Shown here in pieces: positions 1 to 12,221 of a stretch of DNA of 64,000 nt. How positions within the stretch are numbered: the stretch's first letter is position 1; every line of letters starts with the position of its first letter. Under the pieces are notes generated by a model. The model worked only from the letters and a program-made list of their open reading frames with translations. It did no database searches and was not told the origin of the DNA. This DNA comes from Lantana camara (Eukaryota > Streptophyta > Magnoliopsida > Lamiales > Verbenaceae), in NCBI GenBank assembly GCA_037501455.1, contig CM074858.1, positions 17,658,501-17,722,500 of the forward strand, given 5' to 3'. The translations under genes and the position numbers were made by a program.

Positions 1-2535
1 TTGCTTTGTAGGCTGTAATGCTTCCATCAACTCCAAGCTTTCTCTTAAAGATCCATTTGCAACCTATGGGTTTGACCCCATCAGGCAAATCTACCAAGGT
101 CCAAACTTGGTTGGAGTTCATGGAATCCATTTCGGATTTCATGGCTTCTATCCACTGTTCAGAGCCAGAATCTGAAAGTGCCTCCTCATATGTCAAAGGA
201 TCATTATCCTTTTGAGAGATCTCATGAAAGAATCCATACCATCTCTCCGGCTGTCTAGGAGTGCGTTCAAAACGCCTTAGAGGAGGATTTTCGTATGTAT
301 CGAAATTCGTGATTGGTTACGGTTGGTCAGAAGGGGATGTTTCTTCAGTGGGTGGCGTGGGGTCACTTTGTACTTCCTCTAATTCTATGATCTTGCCTTT
401 CTTTTCTTTAAGGAACGGTTCCTCCAGAAAAGTGGCATTTCTGGAAACAAACACCTTTTGCTCAGATTGATCATAGAAGTAGTATCCTATGGATTCCTTA
501 GGATAACCTACAAAGTAGCATAAATTAGAACGAGATTCCAACTTATCTCCCATTGTCCTCTTCACGTAAGCAGGACAACCCCAAATTCTCAATTAAGAAT
601 AACTAGGGATTTTACCATGCCACATTTCATAGGGCGTTTTAGGGACTGACTTAGAGGGAACTAGATTCAAAATCTTTGCTGTACTTTCTAGGGCATAACC
701 CCAGAAAGAAGGTGGTAAGTCAGTGAAACTCATCATGGAACGAACCTTATCAAGTAGAGTTCGATTCCTTCTCTCAAAAACTCCATTAAGTTGAGGAGTT
801 CCTGGAGGAGTCCATTGAGAGATAATCCCATTATCTTTGAGATGATTAAGGAATTCTTCACTAAGATACTCGCCTCCTCGATCAGATCGAAGTGCTTTGA
901 TCTTGTGACCAGTTTGGTTCTCAACCTCCTTTTGAAATTCTAGGAATTTCTCAAAAGCTTCAGATTTATACTTTATTAAGTATACATAACCATACCGACT
1001 AAAGTCATCAGTAAAGGTTATGAAATACTGATGATTGTTTCTAGTGCTTACACTGAGCGGTCCACAAACATCAGTATGGATCAAATCCAAAACCTCAGTG
1101 GCACGTTCCACAGTTCCTTTAAAAGGAACTTTGGACATCTTTCCTTTGAGACAGGACTCGCAAGAAGTTAACTCTTTGAGATCATTTTCAGAGAATGATC
1201 CTAAAGTGTTTATCTTGCTAATTCTGTTCTTGGAAATGTGTCCTAATCTAGCGTGCCATAAGGGAGCTGAAACTTTGTCATCTCTCTTAAGCTTAGTTTC
1301 TCGTTGTATATTCATAATATTGATATTTTGAGTTAGATAAAGTCCATTACTTAGAGTACCGATGTGAACGGAAGAGTTGTTCAGTTTGATAAAGTTATTC
1401 TTAATATAAGTTTCATAACCTTCACAATCTAAAATTGGAACTGAAATTATATTACGAATAATGCTCGGTACATAAAGGACTTTATTTAAAACTAACTCAA
1501 AACTACTTAAATCTAATCTAATTGTGCCTAAAGCTCGAGCTTCAACATTTGAGCCATTGCCGATCTTCAAGACACATTCTCCTTCTTTGAGTTGTTGGAC
1601 TTCATTTAGCATCTGTACATCATTACAGATATGAGCTCCACAACAGGTATCAAGTACCCAAGAACTAGAATTAATAGAAAGGTTTACTTCAACGAGAAAC
1701 ATACCTTTCTTTAGAGTAGGCTTGTACTCTGGGCAGTTTCTCCTCCAATGTCCCGCTTTGCCACAATGGAAGCAAACATCCTCTTTCTGATCACGCTTCT
1801 TCTTTTGGGCCTTCCCCTTCGAAATGCCTCCAGTGGGCCTAAGGGGTTTCTTCTTTTTCTTTTGGGCTTTCTTGCCCTTACATTTAGAAGGCCCAGAAGA
1901 GGAAGATGGAGCATTCACCATCAGAACCTTATTGTCCTTCTTGATCGTGCTTTCAATAGTCACATGCTGACTAATCAGCTCAGCTACAGTAGCACCAGCA
2001 TGATTCATATTGAAGTTAAGGACAAATGGGTTGAATGATGGTGGGAACGAGGCTAGCAACAAGTCCACTGAAAGCTCAACTTTCAGTGGCATGTCCATGG
2101 AAGCAAGTTTCTCATTAAGGGCGAGAAACTTGAGTCCATACTCATGGACACTTGAACATTCCCTCATTCTCAAGCGGAACAATTCCTTTGAAGTGTTATG
2201 CCTTGTAACACGTTCATGAGGGCGGTAAAGTTGCTCTAAGTGGTCGTAAATCTCCCAAGCAAATTCCATGGCCTCATGTTGCCTTTGCAAGTCCGGAGAC
2301 ATGTTAGCCAACATAAGGTAACGAGCTTGGAGATTATATCCTTCCACTTCTGGATCGCGTCCCGCTCGGCCCGAGTGGGAGCGTCCCCTTCGGGACTAGG
2401 CTCCCCTTCGAAGAGAACATAAGTTCTCTTCTCAGAATCTAAAACGACTTTTAGATTCCTCAGCCAATCAAAATAGTTGGGACCAGTCAACTTGTTTGAC
2501 TCGAGGATCGATACAAGAGGGTTTTTTGTTGCCAT
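1..2535 (-). pseudogene. Copia gag-pol of element A (gag, protease, integrase, RT start; disrupted)
   Basis: Gag starts at ATG 2535 (MATKNPLVSILESNKLTGPN) and carries the copia gag pattern. A small indel near 2345 moves it to another frame, which stays open down to 593. In order along that frame: gag core, lysine-rich stretch, CCHC zinc knuckle (CFHCGKAGHWRRNC, about 1735-1780), aspartic protease (WVLDTCCGAHIC, where the usual catalytic DTG reads DTC), GAG-pre-integrase (LWHARLGH) and an integrase core with D (LIHTDVCGP), D (LRSDRGGEY) and E (NGVFERRN). TAA at 593-595 interrupts the conserved motif before RIWGCPAYVK, and TAA near 317 is a further stop. Weakly open sequence continues to the window edge with the start of RT (IGCKWIFK). 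The protein would be cytoplasmic/VLP Gag plus polyprotein enzymes. With a frameshift, two stops and an altered protease site, I call it a pseudogene. Confidence 0.9.
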
Positions 2536-4267
2536 TTCAAAACACGTAGAGAATCACTGAATCTACGACCTAAATGGTAAAACGGAGAACTAGTGAGCAT
2601 GCTGAATTAGGTAACTAAGAACTAATTAGCTCCATTAGCTATCCCACGACTCGCGGACAATAACTAGCTTCACTTACTAAACTTAAAACCTATTGATAGA
2701 ATGCTAGGAATTTAATTCGAAATTTACATCTCGGATTAAACACCTATTTGTTCGAAATTAGCTTAATATTTAATGGGAATTTTTCGAATCAACCGGAGAG
2801 TTGTCCGGTTCGACCTCACCAACATATATGTTATCCAATTTTATTAGTCTTGATTAATGCAAGTACAACTTAAATGCATTTCAAACAAGCACTTAGCAGA
2901 TAACATGTCCTAGCATGATACTAACATGTGATGATCATGGGTTCTACCTATCTTATGCGTGATATGTGGGAGCCACTCCACAATCACAAGTTCTAACATA
3001 CATGCCACATAAACAGTTTAAATCACATAAGGGAAAGCTGTAACAAAATACGAGCCCTATCTCTATTACATTTTCAATTGAGATTCCCCTCCCTAACATT
3101 TTGAGGGGTCTTCACTTATGGCCTCCTTGTTACTTGAATGTGGTCCATCTTACAACATGGGTGCATTGTCTCCAAAATGAAAATAAAACCTCACCACCTA
3201 CTACTCTAAAAAAATTGAAATAAGTACTGAAAAGTGATAAGGCTTAATCTTCATATTGGCCTTAGACAAATACACGGGGCATACCCCGGCCTCAAAACAG
3301 TAATATGGAAAGCCACATAATAAATCACATAACAGTACGCACATAAGTGAGGCTCCAACCTCAATTGAAAAACGCAACTATAGGGCTCCAACCCCAATTT
3401 AAACCATCCATGTGCATAAATTAAAACCATACATAAGTCTAAACCCATGATCACCTAACATGAAACTTGCGAGAATTTAAATTTAGCCAATAAATTAAAA
3501 TTCCCGTTTCAAGTCCTAATGACTTAAAACATGACTTGATGCGAGTCTTATTCATAAAAATTTTCAATAAATACCAAATTATTAAAAAAACTAAAATTCC
3601 AATTAATTTCTGAAAATTAACAATTTTATCAAAGGCGTAATTTCCCAAATTATAAACCGTTTCTATTTCTCAAAAATCCCAATTTTAATTTTTATTCAAA
3701 ATAAATTAATTTAATTAAAAACAAGTTTTAATAAAATAAATAAAATTGGGACTGGATTACACGAGATACGAAAATGGATTACGAAGGAAAAAACCGAGCC
3801 CGCACGCAAAGAGGGCCGCACGCGTTGCAGGCGCGCATGCGCGGCCCCTCTCGGCCAGTGGCGGGCGATCCCGGTCGGGCGCGCCTAGGAAGGCCTCCCG
3901 CGCGGCTGCGGGAGGGACTGGGCGCAGGGCCCTGCGCACGCCTAGGACAGGCAGGCGGCGGATCGCGTGCGACGCCTTCGCGCTCGGGGTTTCGTGTGTT
4001 CGTCGTAATCCAGGTTTTCGTTTCGTGTTTTCGTTCAAAAGCAAAACCAATCCAAGAAATCCAAAAACAGTTTATACAGTTTCAAATCTAAAATAGTTTT
4101 CAAAAATAAATTTTAACAAAAAAAAGTTTTCAGAAACTTTCAGGAAAAATTACAGTTTCGTAATTCAAGCTTTCTAAAACAGTTACAAATACTCAATCGC
4201 ATCAAGCCTAAGAATTTCTACCAAATTCAGTTTAATTGAGACGAATCAGAAACACGATTAATGAGGT
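2536..4267 (-). other. Untranslated leader of element A with GC-rich island
   Basis: This 1.7-kb stretch between primer binding site and gag has no supported gene. It is AT-rich apart from a very GC-rich island at about 3780-3990. Overlapping frames of 97-116 codons on both strands there are by-products of base composition. One copy of the hairpin motif CCGCGAGTCGTGG lies at about 2645-2662 (minus strand), flanked by inverted repeats. The leader aligns by eye with that of element C (32684-34860), which also has a GC island and carries four copies of the motif. Confidence 0.75.
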
Positions 4268-4280
4268 GGCTCTGATACCA
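4268..4280 (-). promoter_or_regulatory. Primer binding site of element A (tRNA-iMet)
   Basis: The minus strand reads TGGTATCAGAGCC immediately inside the LTR (spacer AG). It is complementary to the 3' end of plant initiator tRNA-Met and is the standard minus-strand cDNA priming site. The same 13 bases occur at 32671 (C), 42570 (B) and 47303 (D). Confidence 0.93.
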
Positions 4281-4282
4281 CT

Positions 4283-4993
4283 TGTTGGAAAACGGGAATC
4301 AGAAAGCAGCGGAAATTTAAAAATTTTCCAACAAAAGAATCGAAACTCGCAATCGTGAATCCGAATTCGTAGAGATTAGAAACTTACTTTTCGATAATCT
4401 TTCTTGAAGCGTTTCAAGCCACCCAAGAACGCTCTTCTCGCGGCTTCATCTCCTCTCTTTGGTAAAGCTCGAATCTTTAAAAACTTCTAACTTGAAGCTC
4501 TCTAGAGATAGTCCACCAACTTGACTACAATCTAACTAGTAAGGATGCTAGTTCTCTAGTTAGTGTTTAGGCTTAACCTAGGGTTTATTTGATCTTGGAG
4601 AAAGGATGGTGTTCAACACATGAACCAAAAGAATTGTCTATTACTCTCTAAGGGGAGCTCGAGCTCCCCTATATATAAGTAGAGAGGGACGGCCGAAATC
4701 CTAGTCCTTATGGACTAAGGATTTGGTCCCTCTCTCTCTTATTACTTGATCATCAAGTAATTTTGAACTTTGACTTTGAATTCTAATTCAAATCAACTTT
4801 TAAGAGAGCTAAAATATCAAAACTTCTTTTGGATAATATTATACTTTATTTATTTATTAATAAATAAATAACTTATTTATTTATCTAATTAATTAATTCA
4901 TAATTAATTAAATAGATTAATTTCTCCAAAATAAGACTTTCCTTTTAATTCAAAATTAAACCAAAGTCTATTAAATAATTAACACATTCATTA

Positions 4994-5048
<55 letters not shown>

Positions 5049-6261
5049 CGTGTGAGACACGTGTCCCAAGGACACGTGCTACTCACGTGACCCACACGTG
5101 TGGTTTCACACGTGTGGAACCCTCTCGGCTCGATTAACTCGTTTAATCATTTCAAAGCCTCAACTCATGTAACCAAGTTGTTGTGTGTGACCCTCTAGGT
5201 TCTCAATTCAATTAGCAGTGACCCTAATTAATTAATTCACTAATTAATTAATCAGTCCACAGATTAAACGATCATAGTCTAGCAACAGGTGTTTAAGCCC
5301 TAGCTGAATCGGGATGTCTCGATTCGAAAGAACCTTTAAGTCATTGATTCATTTGAGATACAATTCTCCTAGTTACTATCTCTCAACCAAGATCTAGGGT
5401 AAGGGAATAATCAGAACCCTAAAAATCCGGTCTTAAAGCTAAGTGCATTTCATATCCATTTGATCTCAATCCAAGAAACCCTTTTCTTGATGTCTTGATC
5501 TACTGCCTTGGCCAAGGACTCCATATGGCATATGAATGACTTACACAATAAGAGATCACCTTGCAAATGCAAGTGTAGGTCCTTTCTTGATTCTCATTCA
5601 CTGTCATGAATCACTTGTGCAGCCCCAGCATAAGCCTTGAATCAGTTGTCTAAGGCGACATCCTTTAAAGCTTATACCTAAGACTGCAGAGTTAACTCAT
5701 AAAGTGACATGGAACCTCAAGTCTAAGGATCAATTAATCACATCAATGACTCGTGAAATATTTCCTAATCTGGAAGTTTCCATTTCCTGAAATAGAAACT
5801 TCCTTCCCCATTTAGGAGTCTTCTCACACGGGGCACCTCAGTGAACTTACTTATTGAAGTAAGCACCCTTATGTATCACGCACGTATCAACTATACACTT
5901 TGCACCTCCATGAAACAAGGTGGTCCTTCTTAAGGGCGTGATCCCATAAGCAAGCCTTAGAGGAGTCAGGTTGACACTCCCACTGTCTGTAGGACTCATT
6001 GGCTTGGAGTATTTTACTATCATGACTTATGTGAAATAGGGCTCGTTTCATGAACCATTTCACCTAATTGGTAGAGTCCTAAAGTCATCAGGATTAGGGG
6101 AGTTCTCATACATGCACAGCTAAAGTAAACGCATACCAAACAAGAGCATATAAAGAAGTGTTGCCTCAATTCGTTATTTTATTGAAAGATTGTCTGTGAT
6201 TATAATAAGGAAAAGTACAAAGCGGATATACAATCGGCTTTCTAGGGAACTATTCCTAACA
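4283..6261 (-). repeat. 5' LTR of element A
   Basis: Read on the minus strand, this 1979-bp LTR starts TGTTAGGAATAG at 6261 and ends TTTCCAACA at 4283, two bases before the primer binding site. It matches the element C LTRs along its length by eye, in opposite orientation. Contents include a TATATATA box on the minus strand near 4670, an 18-bp perfect palindrome GGGGAGCTCGAGCTCCCC just downstream of it (4655-4672 region), a cluster of CACGTG cores at 5047-5123, and a (TA)n microsatellite at about 4998-5044 that is absent from the C LTRs. Confidence 0.92.
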
Positions 6262-6310
6262 AATAGACCCATTCGAGCAGAACCGTAAATTCTAAGTCAT
6301 CTCCCGTTCG

Positions 6311-6330
6311 GGCTCTCCCCCTTAAAAGTT
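6311..6330 (-). promoter_or_regulatory. Polypurine-tract-like site of element F
   Basis: The minus strand reads CTTTTAAGGGGGAGAG, one base different from CTTTTAAGGGGGGAGA in B (about 56054-56070) and D (about 52091-52107). The sequence after it does not start with TGTAA, so the LTR start on this side is eroded or the match is only partial. Confidence 0.5.
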
Positions 6331-9300
6331 CCTATCTTCATCCGTTGAATTCTTTTCATCGCTTCTTAAATTGAAAATTTTAAATTTTCCATTTTAACTT
6401 TCTCAATACCGGTGATTCTACCCAAGCTACGTGTCCGATGATCTTACTCATTTTCACTTTGAATTGTTTGGTAGGGACAACAACCAACTTCCTTTGTTCC
6501 ATCCTCCAGTTCTATTTTTTCGAGCTTTAGTATTTCCTCTTTCCTTTATGATTTACAATGTGCAACCCAATTGTTTCTCCTCATCTTGGTCCGAATGTTG
6601 CTCGGTTAGAATGACGTTTGATGGGTGAGGTGAAAGAACTTCCTATCAAGTAAACACTAAAATGCAAGTAGGGTTAAGATGCCAATGCACGTGGTACAAT
6701 TACAAACAATTAAATGTGCAACACATTGGAGCATTTATATCAACTATAAATGCGCATATAAATAAGGGAATTTAAATAATTTAAAGTGATGTATGATGCA
6801 CGTGCCATGAATGCCTTACACATGTCACCGTAGTGGTAAGCTTTGGCTCGACAACTTGTTCTTCACTTCATTAATTAAAGGCTTACCTCGGTTTTATTGA
6901 TCATGGCTTGTTTACCCACGGTCTTCTAAATCTTTAAAGTTTCCTTGGTATCAATCTGTGTGTCTCCATGGCCGAGATTACAATTCTTGAACCCAAAGTT
7001 TTCTAAAGCCATGGAATTGGGTATTTCGAATCCTTCCCGAGATTGGGTCTCCCATTGTTGCCCGAATCTTCTCTATGGTTGTCACTTCATTTGAAGCTCC
7101 TTTGACTGTTCATTATGAGTTCAATTGAATGAAGGAACTCACCTTCCATTTGCTTACGCTTGAGCACATAATTTCCCTCCAACAGCTCTTTGCCTTTCTT
7201 TATAGTTCCCACTTGTTGCTATGTATCTCTCACTTTGACCACACAACACGACAATTCTACTTGGATCTGGAATGTAACTCAAATTCCGATTTAGGATAGG
7301 ACTTTGAGTATGGTTTCCTTCCGTAACCTTGTGCTTACTGTGTTGATTGATTTTCTTAAACTCTATTCAATCTAACTTCTTTCTCAACCGGAATCCGAAA
7401 TATCTTTAGTTTCTTTTCTCCCGAACTTAGTTTCTAATAGTCAGATTTTTTGAAAATCCTTCCTTGCCGAGTTGTATTGTTCACCATTCACTGATCTGGA
7501 TATGTTCCGAATCTTCTACTCCGAACATGAATTCAAATACTTGCTTCATCAGCTACCATGAGCTCGGGAACTTCTTTACAAATCAATCTTCTATACCGAA
7601 TCCTACCTCTCATTCCGAGCGAGGAGATCTTCTCCCTTGACTTTAAACTTAGGAGTGGGCAAAACAAGACCTTCAACCTTACACCTTACCGAACAATACC
7701 AAGAAGAAAAGGAGACTTGGAAGTAACCTATGAACCCGACACGTCTCCGCCCAGGAGAAAACTGTACAAGAAGACAACACGGTGCATTCGTGAGAATCAA
7801 GAATCCATATGAACCATATATGACGCACGGCAAAGCTATGCACATGGTATGAGATGTTTAAGAAGTAAAATGATGTCATGAAGCCACATAATTTAAGTAC
7901 ATTTATGGCATGAAGGTTTCAAGCCCAAACATTTCATATCTTTCATAATTCGTAGCAATTCAAGTCATGGACTTCATATATCAATCTTATCTCAATTATA
8001 TCAAGTTTAGGATTATAAAATAAACAAAACGAAGGCATTCGAGTCATTTAAACATGCATGAACAAGAAATTGATGTCAAATTAATTCCATAATTTCATAT
8101 AAAACATAAACACACATTATATCACATTTATAAATTAGAATTATGCAAATTAAACATTTAGCATACATATACACAAAATAATCATGCATGCATATAATAT
8201 ACAAAATATATATATATATATATACGTACGTTACATGCATATACACACAAATGCACAAACAATTAATCAAACACATGCACACATTATGTATAATATATAT
8301 ATATATTCACGTACATAGCAATAATTAACAAGAAAGTCATGCATTCTAAAATGTCTAGCACACCATTTTCCATGCAATGTATAGGATTCATGCTGCACTC
8401 AATTAAAAGAGAAATATCATGCATTAAATACACATGAAGGCTGCAAATTCTCTTCAACATCAATTACATACATTATATGCATAAACATAAATTGTTACAA
8501 CAAACCTCACGTGCCACATTCATTAAAGAAGATCAATCACGAAACAAGAAGTTCACATGCAAAGGATGAATAAACAAATAAAGCAACAAAGGTCCCAAAC
8601 CAATTTGCACAAAGGGTCCTCGGCCGGGCACTTTTCTGCCTAAAATCTCCCCGCCCGGGGAGATGCATTACAGACGGAAAAAAAAGGCAGCAAATCAAGC
8701 TCAATACCCTGTTTTAAAGGTAAGAAAACACAGCAGCAAATAACAGCAACTAAGGCAATAACTCAGCAGCAAAATAGGTCATATACTCCCACAAATGAAT
8801 GAAAATGAACAGCAACACAGGTAAGGAAATAGGCAGTAGCAGACAACAGCAGTTCAAGGCGAATCAGGGCACAAAAAAGGAAGCAAAACAGGGCAACAAC
8901 CGTTCCAATCCTCATGCAACATGATCAGGTATGTATATGCAACAAACAAGAAAAAAAGGAGCAGCAAATGACAACAAATTCAATCCCAAAACACAGCAGC
9001 AGTAGTTCATAACGTGAGGGAGGAAAATGAACTCAAGTTTCAACCATATCCAAGGTTCATTAATGGCATCTCATTAAACCTTCAACTACCACAAAATACA
9101 GGTCCATAAATGAAATATGGGAGTTGAAGTAATCACTCTCATGCTTTAAAACAATCAAAACCACCAAGGATTGAAAGGGATCAAGAAATTGCTTCATAAC
9201 CTAACTATTCATCCATATCTTTAAAACTCCATGAAAACTAGCTCAAAATTAGGGATGCATGGTTCAAAATTATCATAAATGAATGTGTATTACAACCTTA

Positions 9301-9685
9301 AACTCACCTCTTGAACTGGTTGAAGGTTGGAAGAGATTTGAGCTCTAAATCTCCAAGAATGGCAAAGTGACAAAAATGAAACTGGAAGTCAGGGGTTTGG
9401 CTGAGTTTTTCCTCTTTGTCTCAGGCATGGTTCGAAATGGGGTGGTTAGAGCTGATAGAGGGTTAAGTTAGGTTTCCAAAAAGTCCAACCATGGTTAATT
9501 TGGATAAGTATGGTGAGAGTTATGATTAAAATGGTAAAGTGTGGCAGTTTTGAGCCGATTTGTTTTTCGGTTGAATTTCGAGGGTTCAAATAGGCTTATA
9601 AAAATATGAGGCTAGGTTCATTAGACCCGAATCGTCGATACGAGTCCAACGAAGTTGACGGAACTCAATTCCAAGTTTCCGAGCC

Positions 9686-10049
9686 TGTGACACCCCGGCT
9701 GTTCAACTGTAAGATATGTATACGTATGCTTGTACTTTTGTTATTTGAATTGCCTTGTTGGGTTTTGTAATTTGTTTAAAAGAGGCCTGAGAAGCCCAAG
9801 TCTGATTGCGAGCCGTGTGTTTAATTTCTGCAGGCCCCGTGGCCAATGCATGTGTTGAATTTTGTCTTCCGCTGCTATCTGCTTTGTTGGTTGGTTTTGC
9901 TTGACAGGGTCTACGTTCCGCCTAACTTAGGTGTTTGTTTTGTTTATCTCCCGTTCGCTACCGTTTGATCCGGGTGCGGACTCTCCATTTTGTTGCTCAG
10001 GTTGGACCGTAGTACGGGGGATGTGGTGCCTCACGTGCGGGGTGCTACA
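9686..10049 (+). repeat. Solo LTR of a Ty3/gypsy element
   Basis: This 364-bp segment begins TGTGACACCCCGG and ends GGGGTGCTACA. It is flanked on both sides by GAGCC (9681-9685 and 10050-10054), a perfect 5-bp target duplication. No internal domain or second LTR is present, so it is the product of LTR-LTR recombination. Its last 150 bases resemble the ends of the B and D LTRs (CCCGTTCGCTA, GGTGCTACA), but it is much shorter, so it is a relative, not the same family. It interrupts element F. Confidence 0.85.
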
Positions 10050-10546
10050 GAGCCCAAGATATCACATACGGAACCAAGGGTGCGCTAATTGCCCGTTAAC
10101 CCCCGATTTGGTTCCACAATTCAAAATAAATTCGTTACCACACAAAACGAGATCGAAAACATGAAACGAGCATATATACACATTCATAACACATATATCT
10201 CCAACATATTAAATTTTCACGAAATTTCGATATCAAATCATATAAGAACGGCACGAGATCAAAACACTCATGCGCAAAGCATTTACAAATTCATAGGATT
10301 CAATATTAAATAACAAAAAATTAAATTTCATTTTTAAATAGCAAAATTAAATTCATTGAATTCAATATGAATTTAATATTAATAAAATGAAAGATATAAT
10401 TATGTAATATTTTAACATTTAATTATAAAATTAAATATACAAAACACTTATGAAGAATTAATTCGCGCAATCTGGTTAAACACATACGTCATACTATACG
10501 ACTGAAAACCGGGGCGTTTACAGGATTGGTGATCTTGCTTGAAAAT

Positions 10547-10818
10547 TGGTGTAGACAAAGAGAAATGATGTATATTCACTTGTATACTTGCTTCTAAAAT
10601 TGACTTTAATTCTACCATAGTTGCAACAATTACAACGGAAAGAGCATTTTTTGCAATGAAATACATAAAAAAATTGGTTGAGAAATAGGATGGACAACGA
10701 ATGGTTGAATGGTTGTTTGATTACATATATTAAAAATGATATATTTGACAGTGTTTCCAATTATTTAATTATGGATCGTTTTCAAAATAATGGAAATCGA
10801 CGTGGACATTTGTGAGAT
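10547..10818 (+). pseudogene. hAT-type transposase C-terminal remnant
   Basis: Conceptual translation contains VYLLLKIDFNST, then TTERAFFAMKYIKKLV, then a stop, GQRMVEWLFDYI, and after a frameshift IMDRFQNNGNRRGHL. This order matches the dimerisation tail of plant hAT-family transposases (LLKLALxLPVATATVERAFSAMK, then MxDxWLNDxLVxYIE, then FQNMKxRRGQL). Several stops and at least one frameshift are present, so it is dead. No terminal repeats were identified. It lies between the end of element F and the UPF0496 pseudogene. Confidence 0.75.
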
Positions 10819-11513
10819 ACAAACTTGTAAGTAATTAAAAAAAATAATTGAATTTAACTTGTTATTTTTTTTTAGTATTAAGCTTTAGTCGACCCTTGAA
10901 TGAAACATTAAAGAATTGACTACTGCTTCAGTAATAATTCGAATACAAACCTAAATTCTTCGAATTAATTAAGTTAATAAATACTCTTTTGTACAATCCG
11001 ATATGCTGTCATGACAAAACAATAGAATTTTCATGAGTATTCGGAAAAGCTCTAGCACAAAAGCTTTGAACTCCGGTCGTGAGTTGCTTATATTTGCAAG
11101 ACATTGTTGACATATATGATCAATCAAAGAAATGTGTTGAATCCAACATCTTTTTTTATTGCTGATCTACAACAATAGCTAACAAGAACACATAAAACTG
11201 ATTGGATCAAATCCAACTAGGCCATCAAGCATTTCAAAGAACCCATAATTTAACTTTCTGCACATATGCACAACACATCAGCAGCAAACCGACCAAATAT
11301 ACCGGTGTCAGAGTTTTTTTAGCTTACTGGGAATTGGGATTTTTGATTATGCTCATCGTAGTTTCTTTCTTCTTCACCACATCGAATTCCTTTTCAAGTT
11401 AAAGCTCTTCTCCCTGCATCATCAAATGAAATTCTTGACAAATAATCACCACCGTAAATTTGTGCGGCATACAGAGTTTACTAAGTTTAGAAAACATAAA
11501 AGTGTCATGATAT
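10819..11513. other. Intergenic, no gene seen
   Basis: AT-rich sequence with no reading frame of note and no recognised repeat. The last 100 bases are the 3' flank of the minus-strand UPF0496 gene and would hold its 3' UTR and polyadenylation signals. Confidence 0.6.
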
Positions 11514-12221
11514 TTAGCTGTTGGGATAACTGATAATCTTCCTCATTAGCAATGTCCTCGCCATTTTTGCTTCTCTGTTGCACTTATCCGCCATCTCAAC
11601 CAGAGAACGAATTTCCTGAATAAACCTATCCATCTTCTTCTTATTCTCCTCTACTGCCATCGTCACTGCCTCTCCACCCATGGATATCGCAAAATCTGCA
11701 TTCCCCAACAAATCCTCAAACCCAGTCAAAACTTTAAACTCGTCTGTGAGACCCTTTAGGTTGTCCAAATCTCTAGCAACAACATAAAGCCCAAATTGCA
11801 TTGAGCTAACAATCTCTCTTTGCGCAATCAAATCCTTCTCCTTCTTCTTCAAAGCTAAATTACGCCATCCAATGATTCCAATCAACAGTACAGACAGTCC
11901 AATGGCAGCCATCAGTCCTATCATCACCGGCCGAGCCCCTAAGACAAGAAACACTATGATTATGAACATCAAAACCGCTACAGATGCCACCACAAATAAC
12001 ACACCGGTTATCTTTCTCCAGACCTTCAATTTGTGCAACTTGTTATCTAGATCCCCTTTAATTTCCTGCAATCTCTTCAGAAACATAAATTGATGCGAAA
12101 CAACTGAATTGAAAAGCTCAAAGAAATCCTCCGTGAATGGGTCTCCGACCCTTCTGAAGTTCCTGAATTCCTCCAACGTTTTAGAGTAACTTTTGATGGA
12201 TCCTTCTTCAGTACTGGCCAT
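11514..12221 (-). pseudogene. UPF0496 (DUF677, At14a-like) protein, C-terminal two thirds
   Basis: A 235-codon frame ends at 11514. It contains the family signature VGDPFTEDFFELFNSV followed by a heptad-rich helix (LKRLQEIKGDLDNKLHKLK), two hydrophobic helices at about residues 70-115 (GVLFVVASVAVLMFIIIVFL and a following GLMAAIGLSVLLIGIIG) and a long amphipathic helical tail. UPF0496 proteins are plant membrane-associated proteins of poorly defined function. The apparent start ATG (12221-12219) is an artefact: its A and T belong to the inserted MITE and its G to the target duplication. The genuine N-terminus is at 13526-13167, in the same frame once the insertion is ignored. Whether a truncated protein is made from the transposon-derived ATG cannot be told from sequence. 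Confidence 0.88.

Larger units (their letters stand above)
1..6261 (-). mobile_element. Element A: Ty1/copia LTR retrotransposon, 3' part cut by window edge
   Basis: The minus strand reads, from high to low coordinate: LTR (6261 to 4283), a tRNA-Met primer binding site (4280-4268), a long leader, then gag, protease, integrase and the start of RT running off the left edge. The order protease-integrase-RT is diagnostic of Ty1/copia. The LTR begins TGTTAGGAATAG and ends CCAACA, the same termini as element C at 30390-40407, so A and C are one family on opposite strands. The second LTR and the target duplication partner lie outside the window. The coding region carries a frameshift and nonsense codons, so this copy is inactive, but it is far better preserved than C. 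A is inserted in the decayed gypsy element F. Confidence 0.93.
6262..10522 (-). mobile_element. Element F: decayed Ty3/gypsy element, non-coding, minus strand
   Basis: The right boundary reads TGTAAACGCCCCGG on the minus strand from 10522, matching the TGTAACGCCCCGG LTR start of element D. Near the left end the minus strand has AACTTTTAAGGGGGAGAGCC (6330-6311), matching the polypurine tract of B and D. A stretch at 9300-9340 resembles the same part of the B LTR (AAGAGGTGAGTTTAAGG against AAAGGTGAGTTCATG). A GC palindrome CTCCCC-GCCC-GGGGAG at 8648-8663 sits where B and D carry theirs. No gag or pol similarity could be read and the inner LTR border was not found, so the LTR/internal division is unknown. 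A is inserted at its left end and a solo LTR lies within it. No gene is supported in 6262-9685. Confidence 0.55.

Noticed and set aside
3746..4096. Overlapping reading frames of 97-116 codons on both strands in the leader of element A (and the parallel set at 32995-33272)
   Set aside because: They lie in a GC-rich island where stops are rare in all frames; the predicted peptides are arginine/alanine-rich, differ between A and C, and match no family.
4998..5044. (TA)n run as a feature of interest
   Set aside because: Simple microsatellite within the LTR of A; similar runs at about 8209-8226 and 62369-62411 are also ordinary.
8076..8282. 68-codon minus-strand frame rich in Cys, Ile and Tyr
   Set aside because: It comes from an AT/TACA-rich low-complexity stretch; no start context or family.
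6262..9685. Possible pol relic in element F, including the 84-codon frame at 7558-7812
   Set aside because: I could not read any retroelement motif on either strand; only the tract, one LTR edge and general layout support F.
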